Shown here: piece after piece, positions 34,849-46,319 of the stretch
How the letters are laid out: each line of letters begins with the position of its first letter
Numbering within the stretch: the first letter of the stretch is position 1
Made by a program: the position numbers and the translations under genes
NCBI GenBank assembly: GCA_013339765.2
Contig: CM023448.1
Span: forward strand, 193,666,409-193,730,408
DNA length: 64,000 nt
Source: Haemaphysalis longicornis
Lineage: Eukaryota; Arthropoda; Arachnida; Ixodida; Ixodidae
Direction of reading: 5' to 3'
The notes under the pieces: model-generated
Told to the model about the DNA's origin: nothing
Databases searched by the model: none
Seen by the model: only the letters and a program-made list of their open reading frames with translations

Positions 34849-35939
34849 TTTATTGTTAACCAGTATATATTATATATATACATACATACATATCTTCAGC
34901 AAAATATGAATACTAAACACAAAGAACTCCTTGTAGAGCTAGAGTACTATACCACAGACAACCACATTTTAATGCAGCAATAAACTTTGTTGTCTGACAT
35001 AATCTTAACAGTAGAAAGGTTCGTAACTCCAGCACTTAAACAAAACGGACTAGAATTAACCCGCCAGAAATCACATGACAACATCTTTACAAAAGTACCA
35101 AACAAAAAAACACCGGCACATGCCTATAACATAACAAAAAAGGTTGATTAAGTCATAACAAAATATGAATTAAGTAAAAAAAAGCTTTCAACCATAACAA
35201 GTTACATAGTGTGATATATATAAACATTGGAAAGAATAAATTGGACCCATGACTATATAAGGGCAGCAAGCACATGGCTCTGTGTTCACAGTCGTAAACT
35301 TTGCACCAAACCAGCACTGAGGTGAAGGCCTTTTCTCTGTTCTGAACATTCACACCAAGATGAACCCAAATGGGTGCTTCCTACATTGCTGCAATGACAT
35401 TCGTAGTGCAGCATAACTTGTCACAGCACACATATAGGTATGCAGTGAGAACGAGAAAAACAATTGTTGAGCAGTTTCTAACAATGCCAGCTACAATGCA
35501 CCTGTGTAAAAAAAAGCACAGAAAAATGTCAACAAAAGTTGACAACAAGGGCACTTCATGAAAAACGCTGCGTAAAAGCATACAGAAGCGTCAAAGCAAG
35601 GTGATAACAAGTGCACTTTGTGAGAAAAACACTGCACAGCAGTGATTCAGGACACTTTCAGATATGTTTCCCCTTCCTGAGCAAACAAAATATTGCATTC
35701 AAACTGCTTAGGCTTTTAACCTGATGAACTGGAGTACATAATGTGCTTGCATGATGATTACTGATGACTCACACTGACTGAAAAAAAAAAAAAAAACATT
35801 ACTCCATAGCTAGTAATCTCTGCATTCAGCCAAGAGCTCCAAATATCAAAACTATTCTGTATTTCAAGGTTATGCAGACGGCGACCTCCAAAATATTGTG
35901 TTTCAGGGTGTGGAGCCTCAAACACAGCAGCACATTCAT

Positions 35940-36083
35940 TCACGTCTTAATCACACCTGTGGCAAACAGAACTATCAGGGTAACGACGCCAATGAGGATA
36001 ACAACAAGGACTACAATCATGCGTGCGTTCCGAAGGCACATGTGACGGTTCACCTTTTTAGCAGAGGCCCGGAACACTGTACC
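35940..36083 (-). CDS. VAMP7: VAMP7 exon 5, membrane anchor
   Basis: Acceptor CATTGCAG|GGT, ending TGA at 35942-35940. The end of the SNARE motif (GTVFRASAKKVNRHMCLRNA) leads into one membrane helix (MIVVLVVILIGVVTLIVLF) and a short ATGVIKT luminal end. HMCLRN matches the AMCMKN of VAMP7. The VLFATG ending instead recalls VAMP8, but the longin exons decide for VAMP7. Confidence 0.93.
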   Translation of the reverse strand, partial: GTVFRASAKKVNRHMCLRNARMIVVLVVILIGVVTLIVLFATGVIKT

Positions 36084-36533
36084 CTGCAATGTAGAGGTCG
36101 CAGTCATCAGTTGTCCTATCCACAATACAATACAAACACAATGTGATCACCCATGCAGTTCAGCTTACAAGTGCACATCGTACGGTTGTCCAGCACAGGG
36201 AATTAGAAGAGCATACATAGCATTTTGAAGCGGATACACGGAAAAGAATTTGCACACGTCAGACTCAATTTCTTGACGAACTGTTGGTGCTTTCTTAAAC
36301 ATACAAAGTGAAACTATGGGCTAGATTTCAAACCAACACCAGATCCATACGGCAAGGCAACACAGGCTGCTCTGGTTTGAGATTCATGCGAAAGCCCAAA
36401 AGATAACCACATGGTTGCGAATTCACACAAAAATGTAAACGGCCAAACAAAGGTGTGCACCTGACAGATAAAAACACTGGAAATTGTGCGAACAGTTCCC
36501 ATACGCCCTTATGTGAAAATAAAGCCAACTGAC

Positions 36534-36693
36534 CGCTTGCTCCAGGTCTTGGGCCTTTTCGAGGAGGCTGTCAAGCCGGTCACCCCGTTCAACGACGCGC
36601 TCGATGTTTTGGGTCATGATGCCACGCACGTCCTCTACTTGCCGGTGAAGCTGAGAGATCTGGTCCCCCGTCCGGCCGCTGTTGCAGTTCGAC
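36534..36693 (-). CDS. VAMP7: VAMP7 exon 4, R-SNARE motif
   Basis: Acceptor TTTTTCAG|G, donor GCG|GTCAGT in phase 0. QISQLHRQVEDVRGIMTQNI and ERVVERGDRLDSLLEKAQDL form the heptad coiled coil. The Arg in VVERGDRL sits at the ionic zero layer that defines R-SNAREs. Confidence 0.93.
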
Positions 36694-39600
36694 CTGAAAA
36701 AATGCATGTGCCGCCATTACGCTCACTCGCCTGCCGACGGCCTGGGCTGACGGCATCATCAGTGCACTGACCGTGCCATACTAGACCCAGTTCCACAAGG
36801 AGGCCAAACAGAATTTTCTAACCCAGTCGCAGTAAATTCAGAGAATAGAGCTCAATGCTAATTGTTCCCTGGTAAAGAAAAAGAAAACTAGTTCTGCCAA
36901 GCACTGCCCAGAGAATACGTACACAGTTTTATGCTGAGATACGAATTTTAATTCACCTAAAGTGCACAGTTGTGGCAGTACACGTCAAATGCTGACAATG
37001 TGGGATGGGCTTGCAGTAAGAGTGTGGCTGTGATCACGAAAGGGTAAAGTGCAATAAGATGTATGCAGCAAGCTGCGACTTTCAATGGTAACTGCTGGTA
37101 CAAAGCAACTGCTTGGTAACTTTTGTGGATTAATCATTCGAGGCCAGCCACCCATAACGTAATAAACACCTGCAGGCCACTGACTTGAACCGTCTACACT
37201 GCAGCAAGAAAACATGCTTGACGTGTTTTAAGAGCTATTTACCAATTGTTTAAGAGCTATCTACCAGCTATCTACCACACAATGTTTTAGGTGATGGGCT
37301 CAGACTATTTCCACTAAAATACTACAATTCCACCTCGCAATAGGAATTCTTTTTAATAGGCAATAGGATTAGCAATTCTTTTCTGCTTTCTTTACCTTTG
37401 GTGGCTCACGGCCCCGCAGTGACTAAAAGTAGCGTACAACATAATGAACACTTATTTTCCACACCAATCCTTTGTTTTTCTAAAAATGCCAGTTTCAGTG
37501 TCAGGGTGGCTGTTTCGCACAACATTATGGTAACTAATGACTCTTGACAACAGTTAAAAACATAGCTGCTGGATACAACGCAGTAGTTGTTTCTTAAAAC
37601 CAATGTAACGAGCAATGTAAAAGCCCAGGTGAAAATACACGGTTATCTTGTCCAGGAAAACATCAGGGGCCAAGCACCTGGCAAAACGGCAATGCTAGAT
37701 GCAAGCCAAGTCTCAAGTCACAGATCCTGCCAATGCTGTAAGACTACTCACAACACACTTGGTCCCACAGCTATTTTTGTCCCACTTCTGATTCACTGGA
37801 AGCAGGTCTTAAAGGATAACTGCACCGAAATCACCTGAGCCAAATTTATCCTCAACCTGCAGTAAGCACCACAAAACCAACTGAGGCGTTACAGGGGACT
37901 CGTCTGCTCATATTCCCGTGGGACTTACTAATTCATGACAGAAAAATTCATACTGCATGCGGGCGAGGACAAGAACAGAGAACAGACACACCACGGAGCG
38001 CTACTTTCAACCAGTTTTTATTAAAAGGACACATCAATATATACCCACACACTTTTCGCCCTCTCACCAGCACTGCCCACGTCTTGCAGCCATGCGAAGA
38101 AATGCCGACTCCTTATCTGTTGAACTTAACGACAGCAAGCTCACACACATCGACCCCGCTCTCACAATCAATTCTGCCTCCATGATCTCTCATACCGACT
38201 GCTCTTTATGTTTCGCTCGGACAACGCATGACTCAAACAGTGGCACGCAGCCACAGTCGTGGCAGTGGACAGACAAATTACCATCCCGGTGGTTGCCAAC
38301 GTTCCGGAACGTCTGTGCTCTCTCAAGTGGTCATTAAGACATCGGCCAGTCTGCCCGATATATTGCTTTCCGCACAACAGCGGAACTTCATGCGAGCGGT
38401 GTCGGTGTGTGTGAGCGTGCCGTCGTTAAGTTTATCAGATAAGGATGCGGCATTTCTTCGCATGGCTGCAACACGTGGGCAATGGCGGTGAGAGGGCGAA
38501 AAGTGTGGATATATATTGATGTGTCTTTCCAATAAGAAGTAGTTGAAAGTAGCACTCCGTGGTGTCTTTGTTCTCTTTTCTTGTTCTCGTTTGCAAGCGC
38601 TATGAATTTTTCTGCAATGCAACACCAACTCGCCCAGGAATTCGTACTCGTACTTCACGACCCACGGGCTTAAAAAAGCATTGTGTACTGAAATGTCATA
38701 TAAATTCATAGAAATGTTCCTAATGGTTTAGTTTTCTTCTTTTAAAAATATATCACTTCTTTTCTGAGATAAAGAATAAACAAGAAACACATTTTGGTTT
38801 ATCCAGTTTCACTAGATGGCGCTAGCCATATAGCAAGCAAAAGTTTCTTTTATTCCTGTACAGAAGTGACACGCCTCTAAAATAAGCAAACTAGGCCATT
38901 GTGAACATTGATATGTACTATTTGTAAAGCTTTTCGTATTGGTGCACTATGGTTTTTAACCCTTTGAGGGTCGAATTCTTTTTTTTTAACTTTCCGAGAT
39001 GGTCAAATTACTTTATGGTGATAAATTACGGTGATAAACAAGCTAAGAGAAACATTAATATAGATCGAAATCAACTTCTGCCGCCCCTGCAAGGGAATGC
39101 CGATAAAGATAAAAATCAAGTTTTCCCGCGCCTCCGTTGCGACCACAAGGTGAAACTGAAACCACGAAAGGGAGTTGACAAAGACCACGTGACGCGCTGA
39201 AGCTAGAGAGTTCTGTTTATCTTCCCAAGAAGGTAGCAGAATCAAATTTCAAATGCTTCTTGCAAGTCCTAGGAGGTGACAGCACCTCCCAGTGAGCATG
39301 CACCGTCACTAAGGCACAAAGTTTCAAACAAGGTTCCCTGTACGGTAAAGACCTTGCGGGACGGAAAATCGCTGCCGTACATATATGGCAAGAACCCTCA
39401 AAGGGTTAAGCCATGTGGGTCATGAAGTCGCAAGTCCCACAGGAATGTTAACAGGTGAGTCCCCCTTAAAACAGCCCCGTAACACACATTGCTGCACCTG
39501 CCGGAGGGTCGTGGAAACAGCCATGAAGAAAAAGTTCCATCCTAGCCGGCTGGCCGCTTGCTGGCCGATGTCATTTTTGCCTGGCCGTAATGGTTGCGCT

Positions 39601-40171
39601 TTTCTCAATATCTGTTTAAAAATCGCCAATTTTTGCTGGTCGCCTGCAACGTGCATGTGTATGTGCGTATTTCAGCTGTCATATTTTGTACCCCACAGCC
39701 TGTCTTTTTTAAAAAAAACTATTTAGAGATATGATTTTCAAACGGTCCAAACTTTCACTGCAGTTGACCTTTAACCGCATTTTGGTTCCTGAAACAAGCA
39801 GTAGTTTTAGAGTGCACTCTAGGTACTGCTTAGTTAATTATAGCACAGCTAAATCAGAACCCAGCTTCTCAATGAAAAAGCTCACAGCAGAGAAAAAATA
39901 ACACTGATACCATCTTGCATGAAAGCAATCGCAATTTAGCTAGATTTCTGTAATGAAAATGCAAACTTCACTGACTAACAACAGGGTCATGTAAACGAAT
40001 GGCCACAAAATCATTTTCAAGGAAGAAGTGTAAATATTAGTGGCTTAACTATCAGTCCAGATACTTCCTAGGTCTTGGCACATGAATGGCAAGGAGTTAG
40101 TTTAGATCCTCCTGTTGGGCTAATGGGGCGCAACTTCTATACGCACAATCAAATGTGAACTGGGAGATTAC
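36694..40171. other. VAMP7 intron 3
   Basis: Contains Penelope-like retroelement sequence with inverted copies (37957-38605). A small missing exon may lie here. The rest is unremarkable. Confidence 0.6.
37957..38605. mobile_element. Penelope-like retroelement 3' ends, inverted pair
   Basis: The minus strand from 38377 encodes a GIY-YIG endonuclease start (CGKQYIGQTGRCLNDHLREH). After a frameshift, CHDCGCVPLFESCVVRAKHK and EIMEAELIVRAGSM follow, ending with FLRMAARRGQCW and a stop. This is the C-terminus typical of Penelope-like elements. Arms 37957-38165 and 38391-38605 are reverse complements (about 85-90% by eye), so a second element end lies head to head with the first. A frameshift and an internal stop make it inactive. 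Confidence 0.88.
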
Positions 40172-40273
40172 CATAATTTGGGCCATGATGCTTCCAAAGT
40201 CCCTGTCAAGCTCGTGCTGTTGTGCTGCCCACGCTCGTGAGGACAGGCTGCCTTCCAAGAAACGCTGCTTTAT
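40172..40273 (-). CDS. VAMP7: VAMP7 exon 3, longin domain end
   Basis: Acceptor GACGCAG|ATA, donor ATTATG|GTAATC. IKQRFLEGSLSSRAW and ELDRDFGSIMAQIM correspond to the last longin helices (IKKRFQTTYGSRA and FSSVLAAQL in vertebrates). The exon ends in phase 0, whereas exon 4 needs two bases from upstream. A small unseen exon, a different donor or a sequence error must explain the gap. Confidence 0.87.
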
Positions 40274-42837
40274 CTGCGTCATTCAAAAACAGCACAAGCA
40301 CAGGGGCAGATACTCAGGACATGCTTGCTCTCAAGGTAGAGAAACATAAAAACAAAACTGACACTACTAGCCCGCTGAAAACATTTTAAATGCCTCAACA
40401 AATAAGGCCAGTTAATTCTAAACGGACACACAACTGAAATTTGCTAGGCACACACACTGTGGCACAAAAGAAGGCCTACACCTTGTATACCCACGAACCT
40501 GCAGGTTTGCTTCGAGGAAACTGTATCAAATCATCACTGAATATTGTGAAAATTCAAAGGTGGCAATATTTTGCGTTGAAAGACTGCAACTACTGGGTAA
40601 GGCACGTCAACTGGCCACTTAATACCCATTTCAATCTGTTGAAAACCAAACAATGAAAAGACTGCTGTGCTTTGCCACCTTGGTTCTGCATGCTGCAAGT
40701 TGTGCACATGTTCCACCAGTGCCGGCACCACAAATACGGTCAATCTGTATTAAGATTGTTTACTACTGTGCTGCTTTCTTGCCTCCTGTCCATAGGTGGG
40801 GGAGGGGGTGAGATGGCTTTAAAACAGGGTTCCGCTGCTGCCACTGAACCAAACGGGTGTGTTTCTATGCCCTCAGAGTGTTGGCAGGAGCTTTGGGCAA
40901 GCAACCACCTTCCCCCAACAGTCCACCCCCCCTTTCAGTGGGTGCCGTTCGGCTGTCGAGCCTCCGCTTCATCTCACTTGCCTGCATGCAGGGGATCTGG
41001 TGCGAGCTTCACTGCACCTTGAACAAGGCCTCTTTGCTTCACTGCACCCGTTCAGTTTCTGCTCCACGACACAGCAGGTGGGTGCCAGCTCAGGTTTGTG
41101 CAGCTGCGGTTGCCCCAAGCCTACCTTTTAACCCCCTTTACTTTCTTCCAACCTATCCCTTCCAATCCCACCTACGTCCACCTCTCCATCACACGGCGTT
41201 GCACGAGCACTAAAAGCACCTGCCCCAGAATTTCTTTAATGTGTGAAGTATTTCATAGAGGAGGCAGTGTCTGAATTGCCTCACTCCCCTAATTGAAAAA
41301 CGAATGTCCTGGCACATGCCATTTGCGCACAGTCAAAGCAGTCCGCCTCATGAAACATGGTCTACACCTAAAACGCGATTTCATGGCAAGAAAAATTTGG
41401 GTAGCAGAAGGGAGTGACATGCCTCAACACATGGCTGAGGGCACCACGCCCTTGTGCTCACTACCATGTTACCTAGTTTACCAAACAGGTGGTAAGGTCC
41501 ATCGGTGTAGCCAGGGCCAGTGTTTCGGTGCCAACACCCCCCAAAATTTTATGTGGCGCACTGCCCCTCCTTTCGGCCTTTTTTCCGTCCATGCTTTTTA
41601 CACACTTCACATATAAACTCAAATGTAAAAATGATAAGATAAAACCGAAAATAAGATATTGTTTGGGCGCAGACTTCTTTTTAAATATTTTCATGGACAA
41701 GGTATAACCCCCCCCCCCCCCCTTCCTGAGAAATAGTTCTGGCTACAACCACTGGCAAGGTCTGATTTCACCGACAGTTTGGTGGGCGGTGACGTGCATT
41801 AGGGTTTCACAGCGTTCTAGCATTGGTCGGGCAAAGGTCACCTGCCACGGGTTCAGCACAGTGAGGAGGGATGGCGCGGCATAGGCTGACAGTGTACAAA
41901 TGCTTGATGAATTTCCTGTTCTTGAGAATAAAGAGTAGTCAGATTTGAATAAAATGACGTGTGTGCCTTTGATCAACCATAAGTATAAGCTAGGGATAAG
42001 TAAAGTGTTACAAGGAGCAAACGTCTCGCGCGTGCAGCACAATGCAATTTGCTCTAGATTTTCTTTCTTTTCCTTAAGCCACTGTTGAAACGAAAGTGCG
42101 GGGGGATTGCAATCACTCTTCTCCCTGTTACGTCCACTTGCGATAAGCGGCAAAGTAGGCAATTTGTGCTTAAAACCAATGCCTCCCTTGGCACGAAGTT
42201 TCAGTTGGAACATTGTTTTTCTGTATTTTGCTACTTAAAAATAAAGACTTCGAAATGCAATTTTTGCATTTCGTATGGCACTTCTTCCACTTCTTCTTCC
42301 ACTTGTTTATCCATGCAGCGGATGTACCAAGAAGTGTTCAGTTTGTCTAGCCTACAGGATTCTGTGTTCGCCTCGGTGTCTTTTTACTGCAAAGGAAGAC
42401 GTGTGCGTGTGTGTATACCTAACCACATCTTTCATGCAGAAGCAACAGCGTCCGCGGGTGGCGGGCTGCATGCAATATGGAGTTCTCCAATGGCTCAGTT
42501 TACACAGCTTCCTCGTTTTCCTTTCCTGCCAGATGATGAAAAACAGCACAAACTATAGTTGCACACAGCAGCTGAGAGGGGATATTTTTTATGCTTGCAA
42601 GAAATGCATCGCCACGACCGTGAGTGGTCGGGTTATTTTACTCTTAAGTTTCAGCAGTTCACTAGAGGCCACTAGAGGCTCTTGCTTTCGAATGTTTTGA
42701 ACACTCGCGCTGAACTGGCTATAATTTAAACAGAGCATGTCGCACACCGAATATATCACTTAATTCTTTATTCAGACATACCAGTTACGAGACCTTTACA
42801 CAATTTTGCAGTACATGCCAGTAATAATGCATCTTAC
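40274..42837. other. VAMP7 intron 2
   Basis: No coding exon is supported. It has a G-rich patch near 40798-40808 and a poly-C run near 41706-41722. Long plus-strand open frames around 40860-41210 have no recognisable domain. Confidence 0.5.
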
Positions 42838-42934
42838 CAGAAAGAGGCAGGTGAATGACTGGTGCATGCTGGCCTCAGGCAGTGTGGCGCAAATGTAGAC
42901 AAGCCCTTGCTCCACCAAAAGGTGGAACACATAC
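42838..42934 (-). CDS. VAMP7: VAMP7 exon 2, longin domain middle
   Basis: Acceptor CCCGTAG|G, donor CTG|GTAAGA in phase 0. YVFHLLVEQGLVYICATLPE matches the central longin strands (YLFHY...IVYLC in vertebrates). ASMHQSFTCLFL, the start of the second helix, follows. Confidence 0.92.
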
Positions 42935-44234
42935 CTACGGGCAGCAGAATAAATTGCACAGCCATTAAGTAACACAGGTTGCCTTGTAGTGAACAGCACC
43001 TTCATTTGACTATGCACAGCAAATGTATTTGAAACAGCCCTTTCATTTCATTGCAAGGAACACTATGAAGGTGGGATTAAGCCAGATATTGATTGCACTG
43101 TTTTTGTACCCGCAAGATTCTTTTTTTTTTTTTTCAAACCTCCAGTAAAAAACTTCATCAGGCCTTTGAACCTCGATCGATGTTCTCACATTTCTAGGCT
43201 TGCTGTTGGAATAAGCAGCATTCAAAATAATGGACAGCAACACTGCTGCACGCAATAAATGAAATGAAATAAATGAAATGCAGTGAATTTACTGCTCAAT
43301 TTTTGGGCAGATAGGGACCACGTTATTCTTCCTTGACCATGATTAATTAATGCTTTGCTCCATCTTGAATGTCAGCTCACGTTAAAGGACTACTTCCTCA
43401 ACTGTTTAAGGGTAGCGGAAGAATTTTTCGAACAATGATTTTTTAAGACTAAAAGACTGCCTATTCCACAGCTCTTCATAGACCAACAAGTAAAGCTGGG
43501 ATTGTATAAAGCTGGTTATATATAAAAGAGCACACAAAAAACCAAGCCAACTGACCATGAATTAGGCTGACCGAATAGGCTGCCACCTTAGCGAAGGTGT
43601 ACAAAATACTTGCGCAGTCAGTCAGTGTGATGATCAGAAGTCCACATCTTTGCACAGTTGATGGGATAATAAATAACCTTGTGACTTCACCAGGATTCAG
43701 CAGAATACCAATAATGTTATAATTAAACAAATCTCGACCAAGCAAAACCTGAACAAAAATGTCTTGTTTGTTATAGACAAGACAGGCAGTCCTCTGAAAT
43801 GCTTGGGGAAACAATTTGCTATTGCTTTTTGCTCTGGATATAAGACAATTTACATGACTCTTTATTCAGCGCTCAATTGCAGTGACACCTCTCCTTATTG
43901 TGCAAAATTAAAATGAGGGTGCAATATTAAATTACCTGCATATAACAAGTCCCACAGATGATCACATTAGCATGTTTACATGAGTGACAATTTCCACAAC
44001 AAGACTTCCACCACTTACTGCTGTGGGAAGGTTTTCGAAACAATTAATGAATACGATGGCTTGTAGCATTTCAGTCAACATGTGCTAAGACAACCTCACA
44101 ATCGCAGTACACCATGCACCTATATCTTGAGACACACTGCCTTTGCCAGCGCAACTTGATTCCAGGCCCGCAATATCAGAGGCAGTAAATTCAAATAATG
44201 CAAAGTTCTGAATTAATGAAGTGTGAATCGATTT

Positions 44235-44349
44235 GCTTTTACGGCATAATTTGTAGCTTTTGTGGTGTATCAGAATAAGGACATAATTGATGAGCTTTTA
44301 CGGCATAATTTGTGGTTTTTGTGGTGCATCAGAATAAGGACATAATTTT
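44235..44349. repeat. Two tandem copies of a 59-bp unit
   Basis: Both units begin GCTTTTACGGCATAATTTGT and end CAGAATAAGGACATAATT, with a few substitutions between them. Confidence 0.9.
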
Positions 44350-44599
44350 AGGATTACTGGCCGTACAAACAATAAAATGTGACCACACCTTTCGAAAATA
44401 AGATCGGAAGAGCAAATCTGAATTTTCTTTTTTACAGTGCCATTTTCACCTGAGGAGAATCGTGGATGATGGATTAACAAGGGCAAGCTCGCTGGCAAGT
44501 CCAGAGGAGAACTGGACGGGGGATAGAAGAGGGCAGTATGCTTGGTTTGCCAACTAAGTAATTACCCTGTCCCATCTGTTCGCGAGTGTGGGCTGACAG

Positions 44600-45480
44600 A
44601 TGGGGGAGAAGGGGCGTGTCGCTAAATTCCAAACTCGCAAACCGCAGTCAACTTGCTTCCTGTCACAGCACTCTTTGAGGTCATGCTGTGACGTTTCCGT
44701 TAAGAAAATGGTGTATAAATGTCTTGGTGGGTCTATAACCAAATATGGTTTGACTGTTTATGGTTTTGCTTCACCTTACAAATTAAACGTTATAAATCGA
44801 ATATTGAATAAAATTGCTGTTAGTTAACCTTGTGTACAGTACTCGATATCATGATTACGATCTTCCATCAATTATGTATTGTTTTGACATGTCTATGCAC
44901 CAGCGGTGTATTTTTGATAAAATAACGGAACATTATTTTGCAGATTCGTTCTACCTCACGTGTACACCAATTTTGGTAAAAGAAGTCGCCGCTTCTACAT
45001 TCCATTTTATTTTAATAAGCTTCACTTTGACCCAATATCCCTAACTTCACCACAGTGAAACGCTTGCTTTGACTATGGTTGAGGACAGACTCAAACTTTC
45101 CCCATTTCAAACTTTCCACACCCTGTGTTGTTCAGTTTATAATTGTTATCGTGTTTGTACACCAAGCTTGGCATTCCTGTATGTTATGATTGTTGTAATT
45201 TTTTTTTCCCCTCTTTGTCGTGAAGCTTCCTAAAACGCACTGTTTTCTAGGATGTCTTATATGATCCCGCACTCGTGTTCCTCCCTTCAAACTTGTTTTT
45301 AATATGTTGAAAATGTATAATTTGGTTATTCAATGCTAGAATTATATTTATTATGTTCAATCACAAACTGTGATTTGCTGGGCTGCACAGCCACGCACAC
45401 AAGCGACTCCCCTACGCTTATGCAGGCTGGATTATGTATTTGTATATATGTACAGTGAATAAATTATTATTATCATTATT
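44600..45480 (+). mobile_element. Decayed 3' end of a CR1-like LINE
   Basis: A plus-strand open stretch with KCLGGSITKYGLTVYGF and KLNVINRILNKIAVS resembles the region after the reverse-transcriptase core of tick CR1-like non-LTR elements (YGxxxxG, then a helix with Lys-Ile-Leu-Lys). Further peptide fragments follow. The element appears to end with GTGAATAAATTATTATTATC and short ATT/GTT repeats, like a LINE tail. The family assignment is tentative. Confidence 0.5.
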
Positions 45481-45952
45481 GTTGTTGTTGTTAAAGCATT
45501 TCCCGCTACTCTTTAAAGGTGCAAAGGCCCAGTGGTTGTTATACCCAGTGTTTGGTTTGCCCTGGTCAGTCTGGTTGCTGTGGGCAGCACACACACCGAC
45601 CCCACTGCTGCTACAGACAATTACACACTAGTTTCCCCCGCAGGCAGAATTTTTCGGGAATTGGCTAGTGGCTCCTATTAACAAGCCCTCCTGCTTTTGC
45701 AGTGTCTACCCTAGAGGACCCTGCAAGAAAACAAGGGCTTTTTAAGCACGCTGAAAGGAACCAGCACTAGACCAGTTTCGGAGAAATCTTCTAAACCAAT
45801 GAAAGTAGCTGCACCACTCAACTCAAGTCAATATTTGTGCACCCCAACAATTTTGCATATCAATGCGTGCATCAACTTTATCATAAAATGCCATGTATGC
45901 CTGGCTCCAAGCGAAAAATTACGCCCACCTCCCCTCGCGGGAACCCTGGTGT

Positions 45953-46319
45953 GATGCAACGCATCTCATGGGGGGTTCCATAGGCGTTTTCCATCGTATT
46001 TATTACGCTTATAGCAGGGATTCTCCCGCGAAGGGGAGCTGAGCGGACGACCGTCGACTGAGACCGCCGGAGCGCGGCATGCCGCTTTATACTCACAGCG
46101 CCTGAAGGAGAGGAGAGCGCGGAGAGAGAGAGCACTGCACATGCGCAGCGCCGCCCACCGGCGCCTAGCAACGGAGTGAGAGCGCGCTGCGCCAACCCAC
46201 AGCTGTTTGGGAGAGAGTGTTCGCTATCGGAGAGAGGAGAGGAGGAGAGGCGCAGCTGTGCGGACAACGCCGGACAGACGCAGGAAGGACAGAGGGGCGA
46301 GCATGAGATGCGTTGCATC
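45953..46319. mobile_element. GC-rich inverted-repeat element (possible MITE), 367 bp
   Basis: Bounded by perfect 18-bp inverted repeats, GATGCAACGCATCTCATG at 45953-45970 and its complement at 46302-46319. The interior is much richer in GC and in GAGAG-type runs than its surroundings and has no conserved frame. No target duplication is evident next to the arms. Confidence 0.78.

Noticed and set aside
40857..41213. A small secreted protein gene in VAMP7 intron 2
   Set aside because: No signal peptide, domain or splice context is recognisable; Ser/Pro/Leu-rich composition only.
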